This document shows positions 23,331 to 34,912 of a DNA stretch of 64,000 nt, piece after piece (position 1 is the stretch's first letter; each line of letters opens with the position of its first letter). A model generated the notes under the pieces. That model was not told where the DNA came from. It did not search any database and was given only the letters and a program-made list of their open reading frames with translations. A program made the position numbers and the translations under genes. The DNA is from Brassica napus (taxonomy: Eukaryota; Streptophyta; Magnoliopsida; Brassicales; Brassicaceae): contig NC_063450.1 in assembly GCF_020379485.1 (NCBI RefSeq), positions 46,590,681 through 46,654,680 of the forward strand. Reading direction: 5' to 3'.

Positions 23331-25516
23331 AGGTTCCTCATTCTTAAATGTATGCAGTTTCTTTTCAACTAAGAAATTTCTCAAAATTTAATTTGTTTAT
23401 TTTCTTATAAATAATTGACAAACTACTCCATTTCTATTCGTAAATTTTTTACTTCTGAGAATCTATACTATTATTTATGAAGTGATTTTGCTGATTTGTC
23501 ACATTCTCCATAATTTTAGCTAATTTTGCTAATTTGTCATATTATTATTAGTTTTTAGCTTAAATATTTAATTTATTAATTTAAATAATATAAATATTTC
23601 GAAATTTTTAATTAATTTAAATAGTATACTATTTCGAAATTTCTAATTGGAATTATAATTATTTTAACTTCCACAAGTTTGTTATTAGTTTTTAGCTTAA
23701 ATCATTAATTTATTCATTTAAATAATATAATTATCTCGAAATTTCTAATTGGAACTAAAATTATAATTGTTTTAACTTTCACAAGTGAAGACCAATTATT
23801 TTTTTCATGGATGTAAAATGTTTTAAATTTTATAGTTTCATTTTTCTCATTCATTCCTAATTGTATTGGTTATAGTTTTTTTTTCATTCTCTAGGTATAG
23901 TGTTTTCTGGTTGTTTCAATTGCTTGCGTTATTTTCATGATATCACTTTCATTCTGATGTGAACGTTCTCTTTTCAGTGGTTCAATCATTTTGTGCATAT
24001 CAAACAATTTTTTTTTGTCAAACAATATTATGGGTGGAGTTGTTTGCATTAACGGCTGTATGAAAAACATCAAAGCTTAAGTCTCTCTTTAGCTTTAAAT
24101 CCTTTTTGGGTTTTTGACATCAATATTTATGTACTTTCGATATTTGTTTTCTGTTTAGTTGGACTTTTATGTTTTTCTTTCTTTCGTTGAGTTTAAAAAA
24201 CTAGGAAACAAATCGGTTTTGTTACATGCAGTTTGTAATTATGAATTAGTTATTCTAAATTATTTAATGGCAGTTATTTCAATTATATGTTTTATTACTG
24301 TTTAATTTATAAAAAAAGTTATGCTTTGATATTAAATTTAAAGAATTGTTTATGTAATCATGTTATGAACACGTGTTTAATGGTTTAATCTCTAAAACGG
24401 CTAAAGTAGATATATTTTTAATGAATAATTAGATTTATCATTATATAATTAACTATAATAATAATAAAACTATCATTATCTATTTTTTTGTTTATTAAAT
24501 GTAAACTTATGAAATATTTCGATAACTCAATGTATATATTTATCAAGTAAACCAATAAAATATTATCATTATCTCAATTTTTTTTTTAAGTTTTCTTCTA
24601 AATTATCATCGAACTTTATTTTTATTTATTTTCTTTTTACTTGGATTTGTGTGTTTCAATGTTTTTTGATAATTTAATACATTTTCTTGGTTCAAAAATA
24701 GAAAGTAGATTAAGAGAGACCAAAAGTTCTCATTATTCGTTGTCCAAAAAAGAAATTCACATTCTTATTTTACTTTATTGTGTGTAATATTTGATATGTA
24801 ATTATGCTCTCATGGTTTCATATTTTTATATCTTTCCTTTGTATTAAGAAGACGTAGACCGAAATAAAAATCAAAGAAAACTAAAATGATTAAGAATAAG
24901 TTATTGTCATGTTTAAATCATAAGAAATATATTAATAATTATTAGTAAAACGATTATACCTAGTTATATCTATAAGAGATATTAGTTCGGGTTTAGTGGA
25001 GTTTTCAGTACTATATATGTTCGTTAAATCTTATTCAGATACTCTAATTTTAAAGCTGAAGTTTATTTGTGGATTGTGTTTAGATGGGATTTTATCTAAT
25101 ATATAAAATCTCCCAAAATTCAAAAATGTTGAATTACTCAAAATCTATATTATAATAGTACACTTGCTGCTCTTTCTTAAGGCTATCCACCTCATTTTAT
25201 GTTTTTAGTTTTTTTTTATATTAAATAATGTATTTGTAGTATTTAAACATAAGTTTATATTGAAAATTAATCTTTGCAGTTATAATAAAAATTAAAATTA
25301 GAAGTTTAATCAAATATTCTGATATAAATTTTATCCTAATTAAAATAATATAGAGGTGGGTCATAATTTTTTTCCAATTTCAAAATCTTAGCATCCCTTA
25401 AAAACTAAGAAATTAAATTTATAATTACATAAAATATATAAACATATTTGGAACTATAGTTTCTATTAAAATAAATTTGATAAAGAAAAATAATCTTGCG
25501 CTGTTGTTGTTTATTT
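23331..25516. other. AT-rich intergenic DNA with a Helitron-like 5' terminus
   Basis: Very AT-rich, no gene. At 23462 the sequence A/TCTATACTATTATTTATGAA looks like a Helitron 5' end on the plus strand, but I find no matching hairpin-CTRR end, so an element is not called. A segment repeats locally: TTTTTAGCTTAAAT-ATT-AATTTATT and ATTTCGAAATTTCTAATTGG occur near 23550-23660 and again near 23690-23760. Confidence 0.4.
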
Positions 25517-26113
25517 CTAGAGCTTGACCCGTGACCGTATAAATATTTGTTTTAACTTTAATTTTTTTCTTTGTACTAATGGTATTACATAATTAGTAAA
25601 TTAAAATGTATTACATAATTGTTAATATAACATTTTAAAACATAAAAATTTTATTTATTACTTTGAATAATTATATTTTGTGATTTTAACTGTCTATTAA
25701 ATCACAATGTATCATATAAAAAATCCAATATTTATAACTAATTGGACTTATATTATGAAATTATTATACTAATAATATATGAATAAACTATTTTATATTT
25801 TATTTATATGTTATATAAATTGATTATGATGTGTGATTTTTTATTTATTATTTATTACTAACAAATATTAAAAATATTTAATATGTTAATATGAAGTATA
25901 TTAGGAAATCTATTTTGGTTAAGATTTAATTAAATAAATCTATTATTTAAATTTTTTAAAAAAACATTAAATGCTTAAATCTATTATTTAAATTAGGAAA
26001 ATACAAGTATACTTAAATATAGGTTCAATAAATATTTCAATGGCATTCTAATTTAAATAAATAGTAAAATTAAGGGGTATTTCTATTTTGTATTTCTCTT
26101 TTAATAATATAGA
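25517..26113 (-). mobile_element. Short Helitron-like element, minus strand
   Basis: Reading the minus strand, the element starts TCTATATTATTAAAAGAGAA at 26113, after A. It ends near CAAGCTCTAG at 25517, with a degenerate stem ACGG-TCACGGGT just upstream. The start is a textbook Helitron 5' terminus. The 3' hairpin is weak and the following base is A rather than T, so the right-hand boundary (lower coordinate) is uncertain. Confidence 0.5.
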
Positions 26114-26283
26114 TATTCTTGAATGATTTGTCGTGCTTATTGATTTTTTTGGACCATTTTAATTTGAAGTAAATACCCAGCTTAACTAACTAAACGAGAA
26201 AAAAGCCCAAATAAAGTTGTTCTTAAGTTAAGATCCAGGGTTTTAATCCTTGATTCCACTCAGAAACGAATACGTTACCTTTT

Positions 26284-26553
26284 GTGATGTTTTCAATGAA
26301 TCCATGTAACTCTTTACCTTCTTCTGTCACTACATCTTCCCGGCTTACTTCACAAGCCGGAGTCACCGATCTCATATCCACACATTGCTTCATCCTACCT
26401 GCGCAGATTTCATCTACTAATCAAAAGTTTCATGATTCTCCAGTTGCTCAAGCAGTCGCTCGCCACTCAACCTTCAATGCTCTCCGCCTTGGTCGGAAAA
26501 TGAGAGAAGAGGCTGTTCATCAATCCTCATTCGATGAGATCACCAACAGTTAA
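26284..26553 (+). other. Orphan 89-codon open frame, unrecognised
   Basis: ATG-initiated frame starting MMFSMNPCNSLPSSV and ending with SSFDEITNS. It is Ser/Thr-rich, with a basic segment containing ARHSTFNALRLGRKMR. It directly precedes the HD-ZIP III remnant and has gene-like composition. I do not recognise it; it could be the 5' part of a chimeric captured transcript. Confidence 0.25.
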
Positions 26554-26558
26554 TCCAT

Positions 26559-27664
26559 GAACTAGAGCGTGTCTACTCGGAGTGTCCTAAGCCAAGCTGG
26601 CTCCGGCTTCAACAGTTGATCGGTGAACCCGTAAATGTTCCATTTTTGGCCAATATAGATCAAGGTCTGGTTTCAAAACCGGAGGTATTAATTACACTCT
26701 TTTCATAGATTCTTTCTCACAACTTAGAATCCGTGTTATATATTTAATCTTGGGACTTTTGGTTAACTGTGTTTTTGTGGCGTCGAGGCTCCAGAGAGTA
26801 AACAGGAAGCTTTCAGCGATGAATAAACTGTTGATGGAGGAGAATGATAGACAGCAAAAGCAAGTTTCTCAGCTTGTCTGTGAAAATGGATATATGAAGC
26901 AGCAGCTAACTACTGTTGTATGTCCTTTCTTTGTTTGAAAAACTCTTCTTCAAAGACTCGACCGTGTTAAGTTATTTGACTTGTGTTTGTAATTTCAGGT
27001 GAACGATGATGAGATACAATATGAAGAAGAAGACGTGGCCATCTCCATGAAGACCATCTTAATTGTTCAAATGTTTTAGTTATTATTATATTGCTTTTTA
27101 TTTAATGGAGTTATGTTTCCATGATTTGAGGATGTGTGTTGCATCCACAGCTTACGTAGTAGTAGTAGTTAGTTTATTTCTCTAGCTTTGTATTTAAGCA
27201 TGAGTTGGAAGTGAAATGAGGATATGAAAAGAAAATTGCAGTAAACTTGTGTTTTTGTTCTCTTAAGTCTTTGGGACCTACCAAACGATGCAAGCTGCGA
27301 CTCTGTGGTTACAACTCCTCAGCAATTTTTTTAGAGATGCTAATAGTCCTGCTGGGTAAAGTTTTTTTTTTTTTTTTTGAATTGGTAGTGACTATTATTG
27401 GCCTAATCAGTGGGTTTTGGTTCCTAGGTTGATCTCGATTGCGGAGGAGACATTGTCAGAGTTCTTATCTGTTGATTGGGTTCAGATGCCTGGGATGAAG
27501 GTATATACTCCTCTCCTCTCATTACTTATGTGTGCTCCATTGAAATGATGTTTGTTGTGTGTGTTTAGCCTGGTCCGGATTCGGTTGGAATCTTTGCTAT
27601 TTCGCAAAGATGCAGTGGAGTGGCAGCTCGTGCCTGTGGTATTGTCAGTTTAGAATCTGTCAAG
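26559..27664 (+). pseudogene. HD-ZIP III (REV/PHB-type) pseudogene
   Basis: Pieces in the right order with introns kept. About 26559-26685, homeodomain: ELERVYSECPKPSWLRLQQL, then degenerate NIDQGLVSKP. About 26780-26917, leucine zipper: RVNRKLSAMNKLLMEENDRQ, then VSQLVCENGYMKQQLTTVV. About 27287-27326: CDSVVTTPQ. 27428-27500, START domain: LISIAEETLSEFLS, then VDWVQMPGMK. 27569-27664: PGPDSVGIFAISQR, then ARACGIVSLESVK. HD-ZIP III proteins are polarity and meristem transcription factors. The homeodomain is damaged, 27000-27280 contains unrelated sequence (a short acidic frame EEEDVAISMKTI with a 3'UTR-like tail), and everything after the second START exon is replaced by a LINE end. Retained introns show a DNA-level copy. 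Confidence 0.88.
27490..27581 (+). promoter_or_regulatory. Intron-split miR165/166 complementary site
   Basis: Exon end CTGGGATGAAG (to 27500) joined to CCTGGTCCGGATTC (from 27569) forms the miR165/166 recognition sequence known from HD-ZIP III mRNAs, where it also spans this exon junction. Both halves look intact, and donor GTATAT and acceptor TTTAG are present. If transcribed and spliced, the pseudogene RNA could bind the miRNA. Confidence 0.75.
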
Positions 27665-27990
27665 GTAATAAAGGACCACTCTATTCAAACTTGGCGGTCT
27701 ATAATCTTGAACACTTGGGCTGGAGAGGTGTTACTGTCGTCGTGAAGCCTTCTGTTCCTTTCAATCCAGATGTTGTAGATAGTTGCTTGGGAGACAAGGC
27801 GTTGGAGGAGCCTAGGGGAGCGCGTCCTCCTTATATTAAGCCACTCCGAGAACGCCGTCCATGTGTGAAACGCCAGTTGCCTAAACCCAGTCTTCGCAGG
27901 ACCATACTCCCTCTCCAGAGTTCCTCTGACCAGTTGCATCTCACGTTTCCCAACCTCACGTATCTTGCATGAAGGAATCTCATGACTCAT
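27665..27990 (-). mobile_element. LINE reverse-transcriptase C-terminal fragment
   Basis: The minus strand reads AFHTWTAFSEWLNI, RLLQRLVSQATIYNIWIERN and VFKIIDRQV. This is the zf-RVT/C-terminal region of plant non-LTR retrotransposon reverse transcriptases (motif memory). It abuts the HD-ZIP III START exon precisely at the splice donor position 27664/27665. Only about 100 codons remain; the RT catalytic domain is absent. Confidence 0.75.
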
Positions 27991-28009
27991 TTGTTTTCTA
28001 GTTTTATTA

Positions 28010-28200
28010 ATAAGAGAAGTGGTCTTCCTTGACTATATGAACTAATCATACGTCACGTTTTCCATTTCATGTTTGTTAGGAGTTGATGCTCCACTTTGTT
28101 AACCAATCCTCATGTCACGTTTCCCGTTTCATGTTCGTTAGGAGTTGATTCTCCATTTTCTTTTGTTTTGTTTCATGTACGCTTTGTCATTTATATGAAT
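28010..28200. repeat. Imperfect ~75-bp tandem repeat
   Basis: Two copies of CATACGTCACGTTTTCCATT/CTCATGTCACGTTTCCCGTT followed by TCATGTT-GTTAGGAGTTGAT and TCTCCA, starting near 28048 and 28110. Confidence 0.6.
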
Positions 28201-28584
28201 GAAAAACTTAAAAAGATATAGTCTAAACTACCCAAAAAGAAATGTATGCTTTAATTTGTTCTTAAACAAATTTTCTTAACTTTAAAAAATACCTTAATTG
28301 GTATCAAAGCACTTGTGCTCTAAGGTATCAAAAAAGTGATCGGATTCACTTCTTACCGGATGAAACATGCACTGATCATTTTCACAATCCAAACATTTGT
28401 TAGTTTGTTCGCTATTATTGAACTGAAAGTTTTCATCAAGATTCATGTGTGTAAGTGTAGGCAAATGACTAAACATTGGATTATTTTGGTTCAGACTCAG
28501 AGCAGATACAAGAGATGTTTTGTATCTTCCGTTTCTTCTTATTATTTTGGATTATTATTTTGTAATAATTCCCATTCTTCTTAT

Positions 28585-28970
28585 TAGAAACAAACAAACG
28601 GTACAAAACATCTTAAAAAGAAAATCATTACGCAAAAGGAATCTTGTCTTTACCTTATCTCGTTATTATAATAAAATAGCAAGCAAATAAAGACACAATA
28701 TCATAAAACATATAGAAAGCGTATAAAACCAGCCATTCCTTAACCAAGTATGGTCGGACCGGTTTCGATTGCTCATCTTGGCTTTATTGCTAGTAAAAAT
28801 CAGTAGGATAAGAAAACCAGTTTCCCCCAAATGTTAAATTTCCTTTATTTAAATTATCACAAACTTGTGAAAGTTAAATGGAATTATATTGGCGATAGAT
28901 TTGACATTTTGGCCAAAACATTTCTTAAATAAAGATCGGTTTATATAGTTAACAGCCAATTTTGGTTAAC
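28585..28970. repeat. Duplicated segment, left copy (pairs with 31955-33250)
   Basis: Matches 31960-32110 (AACATCTTAAAAAGAAAATC, AAGGAATCTTGTCTT, AATATCATAAAACATATAGA) and then 32990-33245 (CCAGCCATTCCTTAACCAAG, GATAAGAAAACCAGTTTCCC, GGCGATAGATTTGACATTTT). The right copy has about 850 bp more in the middle, containing the cysteine-rich peptide gene. A third diverged copy of the second half is at 48820-48985. Confidence 0.8.
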
Positions 28971-28974
28971 GGTC

Positions 28975-31150
28975 ACCTGATGATCATCATCAGCACCAGA
29001 GGAAACCAGAATATTTAGAGCGGCAGAGAATGCTAAACCAGTGATGATGTGCTTTTGGTGGCCTTTCAACTTTGTTTTCACCTGTAGATCGAAAGCAAGA
29101 TTCTATTACAAATTTTCTGAAGCTAAAAGGAATGTAAAGATAAAAGATATATTATTAGTAATCAGCTCAACACAATCTTTACAGCAAAACTAAACCAGAA
29201 AATACGGATAACTTGTCTTTACAAAGGAAAACAGTAATCACTACCTCAAACGAATTAATTACCTCATCTACCCTGACATTGTAAATATGGATAGTTGAGT
29301 CCTCCATCCCAGTCGCAATAGTGTTATTCTCATGAGGATGAAATGTCAGGAACGTTGAAGCAGGAGGAGGTGGCATGAAAGTGGTCATTACCTGTGAACA
29401 GAGTGAAAAGTATCAGTCAGCTAATATATTCCACACAGACCATTTCTTTGTGTTGCAAAGCTGTCACCAAGTTATAGTGTTGTCGCATCACTGGAAAATA
29501 CGTGTTTGAGCATTTCTAAAAAATAGATAGGCTGCTCACCTTGAAAGTCATCATATTGAACAAAGAAACCTTTCCACCCAAGCAGACATTACGTACGAGT
29601 CATTGTTAGAAAGAGCTATGCAAGGAACAGCTCCCTCACGATTCTCGGAGACATCATTTGTCATTAAGAGACCACTGTTAGGTTGCCAAATGCTGCGGGG
29701 TTGACACTAGCGATAGCCTTGAAGAAAATATAACAAGTGATCCAAGAACAAATAATTTTTATACATACATGTAAATATATAGTTTGTAGATGTTAAGGTT
29801 TGTATTACCTTTTCCAGTTGGATTTTGCTCGCTGCGGCTCCATATAGTATCTGGACACCATTTGTTCCAAGAGCCAAAATGCCAACACCCGAATTTGTAT
29901 AAAAGAAGCCGTGCAACCTTGGAAATGAAAGTGGCAAATGATAATCCCCATTGTTTATAAAAGAAAAAGAAAAAACAGGATTAGTAACGGAGGTCCCCAG
30001 TTGACTATGTTTATTTCGCATTTAAATTACACACCTTGCTACCAGAATCCTTTGCTGTCTGGCATGGTCAACTGTCGGCACTGAGCGGGACCAGTAACTT
30101 CCATGAGCTCCAAGGGTCTGGACTTTTCAACTGACTCCAAGATTCTTGGTTTTTCCATAGTTCTTGACATTGCCTCAACTCCATTCTGACAAATGAAACA
30201 CCAAAGTGCAAAGTCTTGTATAATATTTATAGAGAGAAACTTATGACTAAAACAAGATGCGTTTTTCAGTTTGGTCACGAATCAATTGGTTTGGTTGTGA
30301 GACTAAGTGCATGGATAAAGATATATTTTTTTAAAAATCAAATCCCCGATTTTGAGTGACGTGATAAGCGTATCAGGCTGGGATATAGCTACAAAACGCA
30401 GCGCTACATGTCATATTTTACCAACTGCCAAATATCGGTTGCGTGTAGTATCAAACTGAGCAATCCCTGCAGATTTCTTTTTAAAGCCCAGATATGTCCT
30501 CTTTATGGACCTTCACTCTCATTCCACTCAACTAGGAAAGAATCTCCGACTTTACTTGTTCCACAAAAAAATAGTCTGAAATAATGGCAACCGTTAACAT
30601 ATGTACTATGGCCGCAACTTGCAGCAGATGACCTGTAATCTTTACTAATTCGAAAACTGATTAAACTCATTATAAAAAACCTTCCTAACAATGGAAATAA
30701 CGCAAACTTGTTGATTCTCCAATATAATTAGCTGACTTATATGAGCTATGTCCGCTTACTGAGTATTTTCTATGATTTTTACGAATATGTCACACGTTAG
30801 TGTCAAGTTCTAGCTCTTCAAAGTAAGAATAACGTACCTGCTACTATATAGCACCGTTGTACACCACTGTACTGGTGCATCATAGTCAACTCTAGAACCC
30901 ATATTATCATAGAGCCAAGCCTTGATCTTACCATCAAGAGCAGTTGAGAATATAAGCTGCATGAAATAATAATTAATATGAAAGCACTCTTAATTTATCT
31001 CCACAGAGAATCCACTCTAGAAGAAGATAGTTTCAGTCCAATTCCAATCAATGGAACGGGGTTGCTATAGCAAATGAAGATAAATAAATCTTTCTTCTAG
31101 ACTTGGTAAGAAGAGATGGCTGCACCTGTATATTTTCTTTCTGGTGAGGG
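28975..31150 (-). pseudogene. TOPLESS-related (TPR) WD40-region pseudogene
   Basis: Minus-strand exons in family order from high to low coordinates. About 31150-31110: KKLYTFEGHE. About 30960-30840: FSTALDGKIKAWLYDNMGSR, VDYDAPVQW. About 30590-30510: CGTSKVGDSFLVEWNESEG. About 30280-30040: a linker with AMSRTMEKPRI. About 29930-29820: FYTNSGVGILALGTNGVQ. About 29700-29570: PNSGLLMTNDVSEN, AVPCIALSNNDSYV. About 29390-29260: MTTFMPPPPASTFLTFHPHE, GMEDSTIHIYNVRVDEV. About 29085-28980: KGHQKHIITGLAFS, ALNILVSSGAD. TOPLESS/TPR proteins are Groucho-type co-repressors. The LisH/CTLH N-terminus is lost; a short frame EESGYFFNLNKYEDARSGI near 31270-31210 may be a LisH scrap. The last WD repeats are gone and frames shift between blocks, so this is a fragment. 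Confidence 0.85.
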
Positions 31151-31350
31151 AAAATGGAGTGAACTATGTTTCGTGCCCTTCAAAGGTGTAAAGTTTCTTC
31201 CCACTCAAATCCCAGACCTAGCATCCTCGTACTTATTCAAATTGAAGAAGTAGCCCGATTCCTCTGCACATCAAAAGTAGCGACAATATGCCAAATTATC
31301 GAATCAAACAACGAAAGAATAACTTACTTGTGGACGGATGGATTCCTTTG

Positions 31351-31954
31351 AACTGAAAGGATTAAGAACACTAAAACTCTGCTCAGAGATGACATTTTGT
31401 GCGATTCGAGATTGCTATAATTGAGTCGATCTGGTTAAGAAGAAGGTTACGTCGCAGTTGTAATCGGATTCAAGGTTTTTTTTCTTGTCTTGTGCGATTT
31501 TTTCGCGTCTCGAAATTAACATTACAAAAGCTCTGATCCTGGAAAGATAATTAAGTAATATTCAAATTTAAATTTCCCTTTTTTCTTTTTTCCTTTTTAA
31601 TATAGAAGAAAGTGTGACTTTTGTTCTCCACTTTCTTCGATGCGTTTTTCTCACACCGACTTTGATTTGATAATCTACAGCTCTTATCTGAGATAAGCCA
31701 ACCTCCCTTATCAAATGCGGTGATAGCCTGTTTGTCGGAACCGCTTGTACTCATGGTTTTGCATTTGGCGTTTTTACCCTGCAGCTCACCCCACCGAATA
31801 TCCGTATTGGGCGGAACAGATACGACCTTTTTTTTTTTTTTTTTTTTTTAATGCATACTTTCACCTTAGATTATTAAAATTGGAGATTTAATCTGATTTA
31901 GAGCATCTTCATTGCATTAACTCCATTTTAAAAAGAACATCTTATAAAAAAAAT
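31351..31954. other. Spacer upstream of the TOPLESS-like fragment
   Basis: Contains an unrecognised minus-strand 67-codon frame (ATG at 31754) and a poly(T) run near 31830. Nothing further can be supported. Confidence 0.3.
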
Positions 31955-32193
31955 CATTACTCAAACAAACAAACGGTACAGAACATCTTAAAAAGAAAAT
32001 CATTACTCAAAAGGAATCTTGTCTTCACCTTATCTCGTTAATATTGTAATAAAAGAGCAAGCAAATAAACACACAATATCATAAAACATATAGAAACCGT
32101 ACTTAAGAATATTTCAGAATTATAGAAAGCGAAGAAAAAAAAAACAGAACCCAATAAATGTTGTTACCCATAGATATAAATTATAAATATATT

Positions 32194-32594
32194 CTAAAAT
32201 AAAATAAATGCCCCTAAAAGTATAAAAAAATTTGGTGTTTCTAATCTTTTCTTTGCCCCGTTTCTCTGTATCTGGCAGTCGGCAAAACACTCTTCTTTAC
32301 TGTGCACACAGAACGAACGTCCTTTTACGTCGCAGCAATAAACCCATTTTCCTCTTAAGCACTCTTTGCATTTGGTTCGAAGACACAGTAAATTTATCTT
32401 GTTCTCCACGAATCCCTCCATGCTTTCACCTGAAAAAAATAAGTAACACATAAGATACAGAGATCGATTAGAGGATATAGTGAACACGGTAGATGGATGA
32501 ACAAAAGCCATATAACATGAACATGCTTACATTCGTTCACACCAAAGAAGGATACAAAAACTATGCAAAGTATAGCAAAGCGTGACAACGACAT
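32194..32594 (-). CDS. Secreted 8-cysteine peptide, ESF1-like
   Basis: Two exons: 32594-32531 (64 nt) and 32429-32194 (236 nt), joined through GAAT/GTAAGC and TTTTTTTCAG/GTGAAA to give a 99-codon frame plus stop. The start is the first ATG (32594). The preprotein opens with a signal peptide MSLSRFAILCIVFVSFFGVN. The mature part has Cys at 37, 42, 45, 53, 54, 62, 69 and 73, with a CC pair and a C-x6-C-x3-C ending (CVHSKEECFADC). A small first exon encoding the signal peptide plus one cysteine-rich exon is usual for plant CRPs. The pattern resembles EMBRYO SURROUNDING FACTOR 1-like peptides of endosperm/embryo (family inference); other CRP classes are possible. It is odd in having a hydrophobic tail (FFILLGAFILF) after the cysteine core. 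A TATATATA box lies at about 32676-32685, minus strand. Confidence 0.65.
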
Positions 32595-32673
32595 ATTTGT
32601 GATCCTTTTGCCACACAAATTTATGCTATGAGATTGTCAAAAACCCTACAGTTACATAAAGTCTGTCTATGGC

Positions 32674-32688
32674 TTCTATATATATAAG
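32674..32688 (-). promoter_or_regulatory. TATA box of the CRP gene
   Basis: The minus strand reads CTTATATATATAGAAG about 85 bp upstream of the ATG, at a normal distance for a plant TATA box with a 5' leader of about 50 nt. Confidence 0.5.
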
Positions 32689-33250
32689 TTTTACTGTCTC
32701 ATCTGATATGGGAATCTCACATAAAAGAAAAAAGGAATTGATATTAAGGATGGAAAATTTGATATATACTTTCCAATATTTGGTCCAAAAAGAGGATAAT
32801 TTCCATATAATATGAACATGCTTAAGTGAACATATACGTTTAAAAAAAAAAAACGAAAGTTATGAAGTATATATTTTTACATTTCCAGTAAATACACATG
32901 TGTCAGCGATTATGGTAAAAGCCTAAAAAGTTATATTCTTTTTTTTTTTTGATAAAGAACCTAAAAATAAAACCGGATATAGCCGAGTATAAAACCAGCC
33001 ATTCCTTAACCAAGTATGGTCGGACCGGTTTCTATTGCTCATCTTTGGCTTTATTGCTAGTAAAAATCAGTAGGATAAGAAAACCAGTTTCCCCCAAATT
33101 TTAAATTTCCATTATTTAAATTACCACCTTCGCTTAAGGGTGGATCTTAATTTCAGTCACAAACTTGTGAAAGTTAATGGAATTATATTGGCGATAGATT
33201 TGACATTTTGGCCAAAAAAAAGTTCTTAAATTAAGATCGGTTTATATAAA

Positions 33251-34540
33251 AAGTTATAAGTTAATAAGATAAGAAAGTCGACAAAAAATAAATAAAATAA
33301 ATTGATAAAATTAAAAAAACTTACAAAAAACAATAGAAGAAAAGGAAAAGTGTATCGACGTTTGTCCTGAGTTCAATTTTTACTGGAAATTGAATTATTA
33401 TTATGGACTAGGATTAAAATCGCTCTACGGGCGTGTGAAAAATTTCAAAATTGCTAAAAATAATTCAAATTTTAGTATATATTTGATTATAACCTTTTAT
33501 ATATACTTGTTTTATAATTTTTTGCATTATTATTTAATGCTGAAAAAGATTATAATAATTAGATATTATGTTTTACGTTGTGGAGAAATATATTAATGAA
33601 TATTTGATTGTGATATATTATTTACTCATTAACCTTTAAAAAATGAAAAGTGATTTTGTTTTGTTACTTTTAATCTCTAAATGAATACTAAAAAATGATT
33701 ATTTAAAATATAATTAAAATAAGTGGGGGGTTTATAACTCCAATTGTTATTAATAATTAAATTTTATTTCTAAATTATCAATCTCTAATGAATTTACAGA
33801 ATTGATTTTTTTTGTGTGTGAAAATATAATTTTTACCTACCTTCTCTATGGATATTTTTTTTTCGTTTATTTCCATTGATCGAGTTTTGATGAGATGTCA
33901 AAAATAATATCATAAATGAATTTTTTATTTTTCTTTCTTATATATATTTTGTAGTTTTTCTCTAGTTTTATATTTTTGATTAGATCATGTAAATCTTTAA
34001 ATAAACTACTATTTGTAAATTATTTTCACCAAATTCAAGTTATTCAATATATTATTTACAAAAATATATAATGTTTTATTTATTATTTCTTATTAAATTT
34101 TCAAACTGATTTTTATAAGATATTTGTTTTGATTATGTACTAAAGCATCCGACGATGTTCCACGCCTCTTTGATCTAAGTAAAGATAAGGAATAAAACCT
34201 CCATTCTTCCATGGCTTTTGAATTTGTTATTTCAACTTTCATCTCGAACTCTAACCCACTATCTCCGTATCAATCAAACTCTATCACTTCTATCAAATCC
34301 TAACTATGATAGATGTTTAATGTAATATTTTTATTTCTTATATTGTTTATTTATTTATATTTTATTTTCCTATATTGTATATTAGTTGTTCTATTTCTCT
34401 ATTGTATATTTACTTATTATTATTTTTCTGATATTATATATTTACTTATTCTAATTATTTTGCCTTTATAGCAAGTGGTAATATTACAATAGATGTTAAA
34501 CATATTATTTTGATTTCTTATGTTGTATATTTACTTATTA
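33251..34540. other. AT-rich intergenic DNA, no gene seen
   Basis: AT-rich, with short locally repeated phrases (TATTGTATATTTACTTATTAT-type near 34345-34540). No coding region or RNA gene is supportable. Confidence 0.5.
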
Positions 34541-34575
34541 CTAGGTGATTCTCCCGTGCTTATGCACGGATTCAA
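34541..34575 (-). mobile_element. Helitron 3' terminus, minus strand
   Basis: The minus strand reads a hairpin CCGTGC-ATAA-GCACGG (34569-34554), then GGAGAATCACCTAG ending at 34541, followed by T. This is a clear Helitron 3' end. The body extends to higher coordinates; I cannot place its 5' end with confidence. Confidence 0.7.
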
Positions 34576-34876
34576 ATATTTTAAAGTAAATATATTATAA
34601 TAATTGATTATTATTTTTATTTTCAATGTTAAATCATTTTATAATTCATATTAATAATATTTTTTTGTTTTAGTTAGACATATAATTTTAGGTATATAAT
34701 ATCTAGTCAGTTTAGTTATCATTTGAGTATATTACATTGCATCTATTCCCCCTAATTTAACTACAAAATTATTTTTTCTAAATAGATTTATATTTTGATT
34801 AATTTCGCTATTTTTATTTAGTTTGGTTTTTCTCTTAGATAAGTTAATAATTTTTAGTAAGATTATGTATAACATA

Positions 34877-34877
<1 letters not shown>

Positions 34878-34909
<32 letters not shown>

Positions 34910-34912
34910 AAT
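34878..34912. repeat. (AT)n-(AC)n microsatellite
   Basis: An AT dinucleotide run followed by an AC run. Confidence 0.9.

Larger units (their letters stand above)
31955..33250. repeat. Duplicated segment, right copy, containing a CRP gene
   Basis: The outer parts match 28585-28970, as described there. About 32120-32975 is unique to this copy and holds the cysteine-rich peptide gene. Either the gene was deleted from the left copy, or the sequence was inserted here. Confidence 0.75.

Noticed and set aside
27559..27972. 137-codon plus-strand frame
   Set aside because: Its first part overlaps the HD-ZIP III START exon out of frame and the rest is antisense to the LINE reverse-transcriptase fragment.
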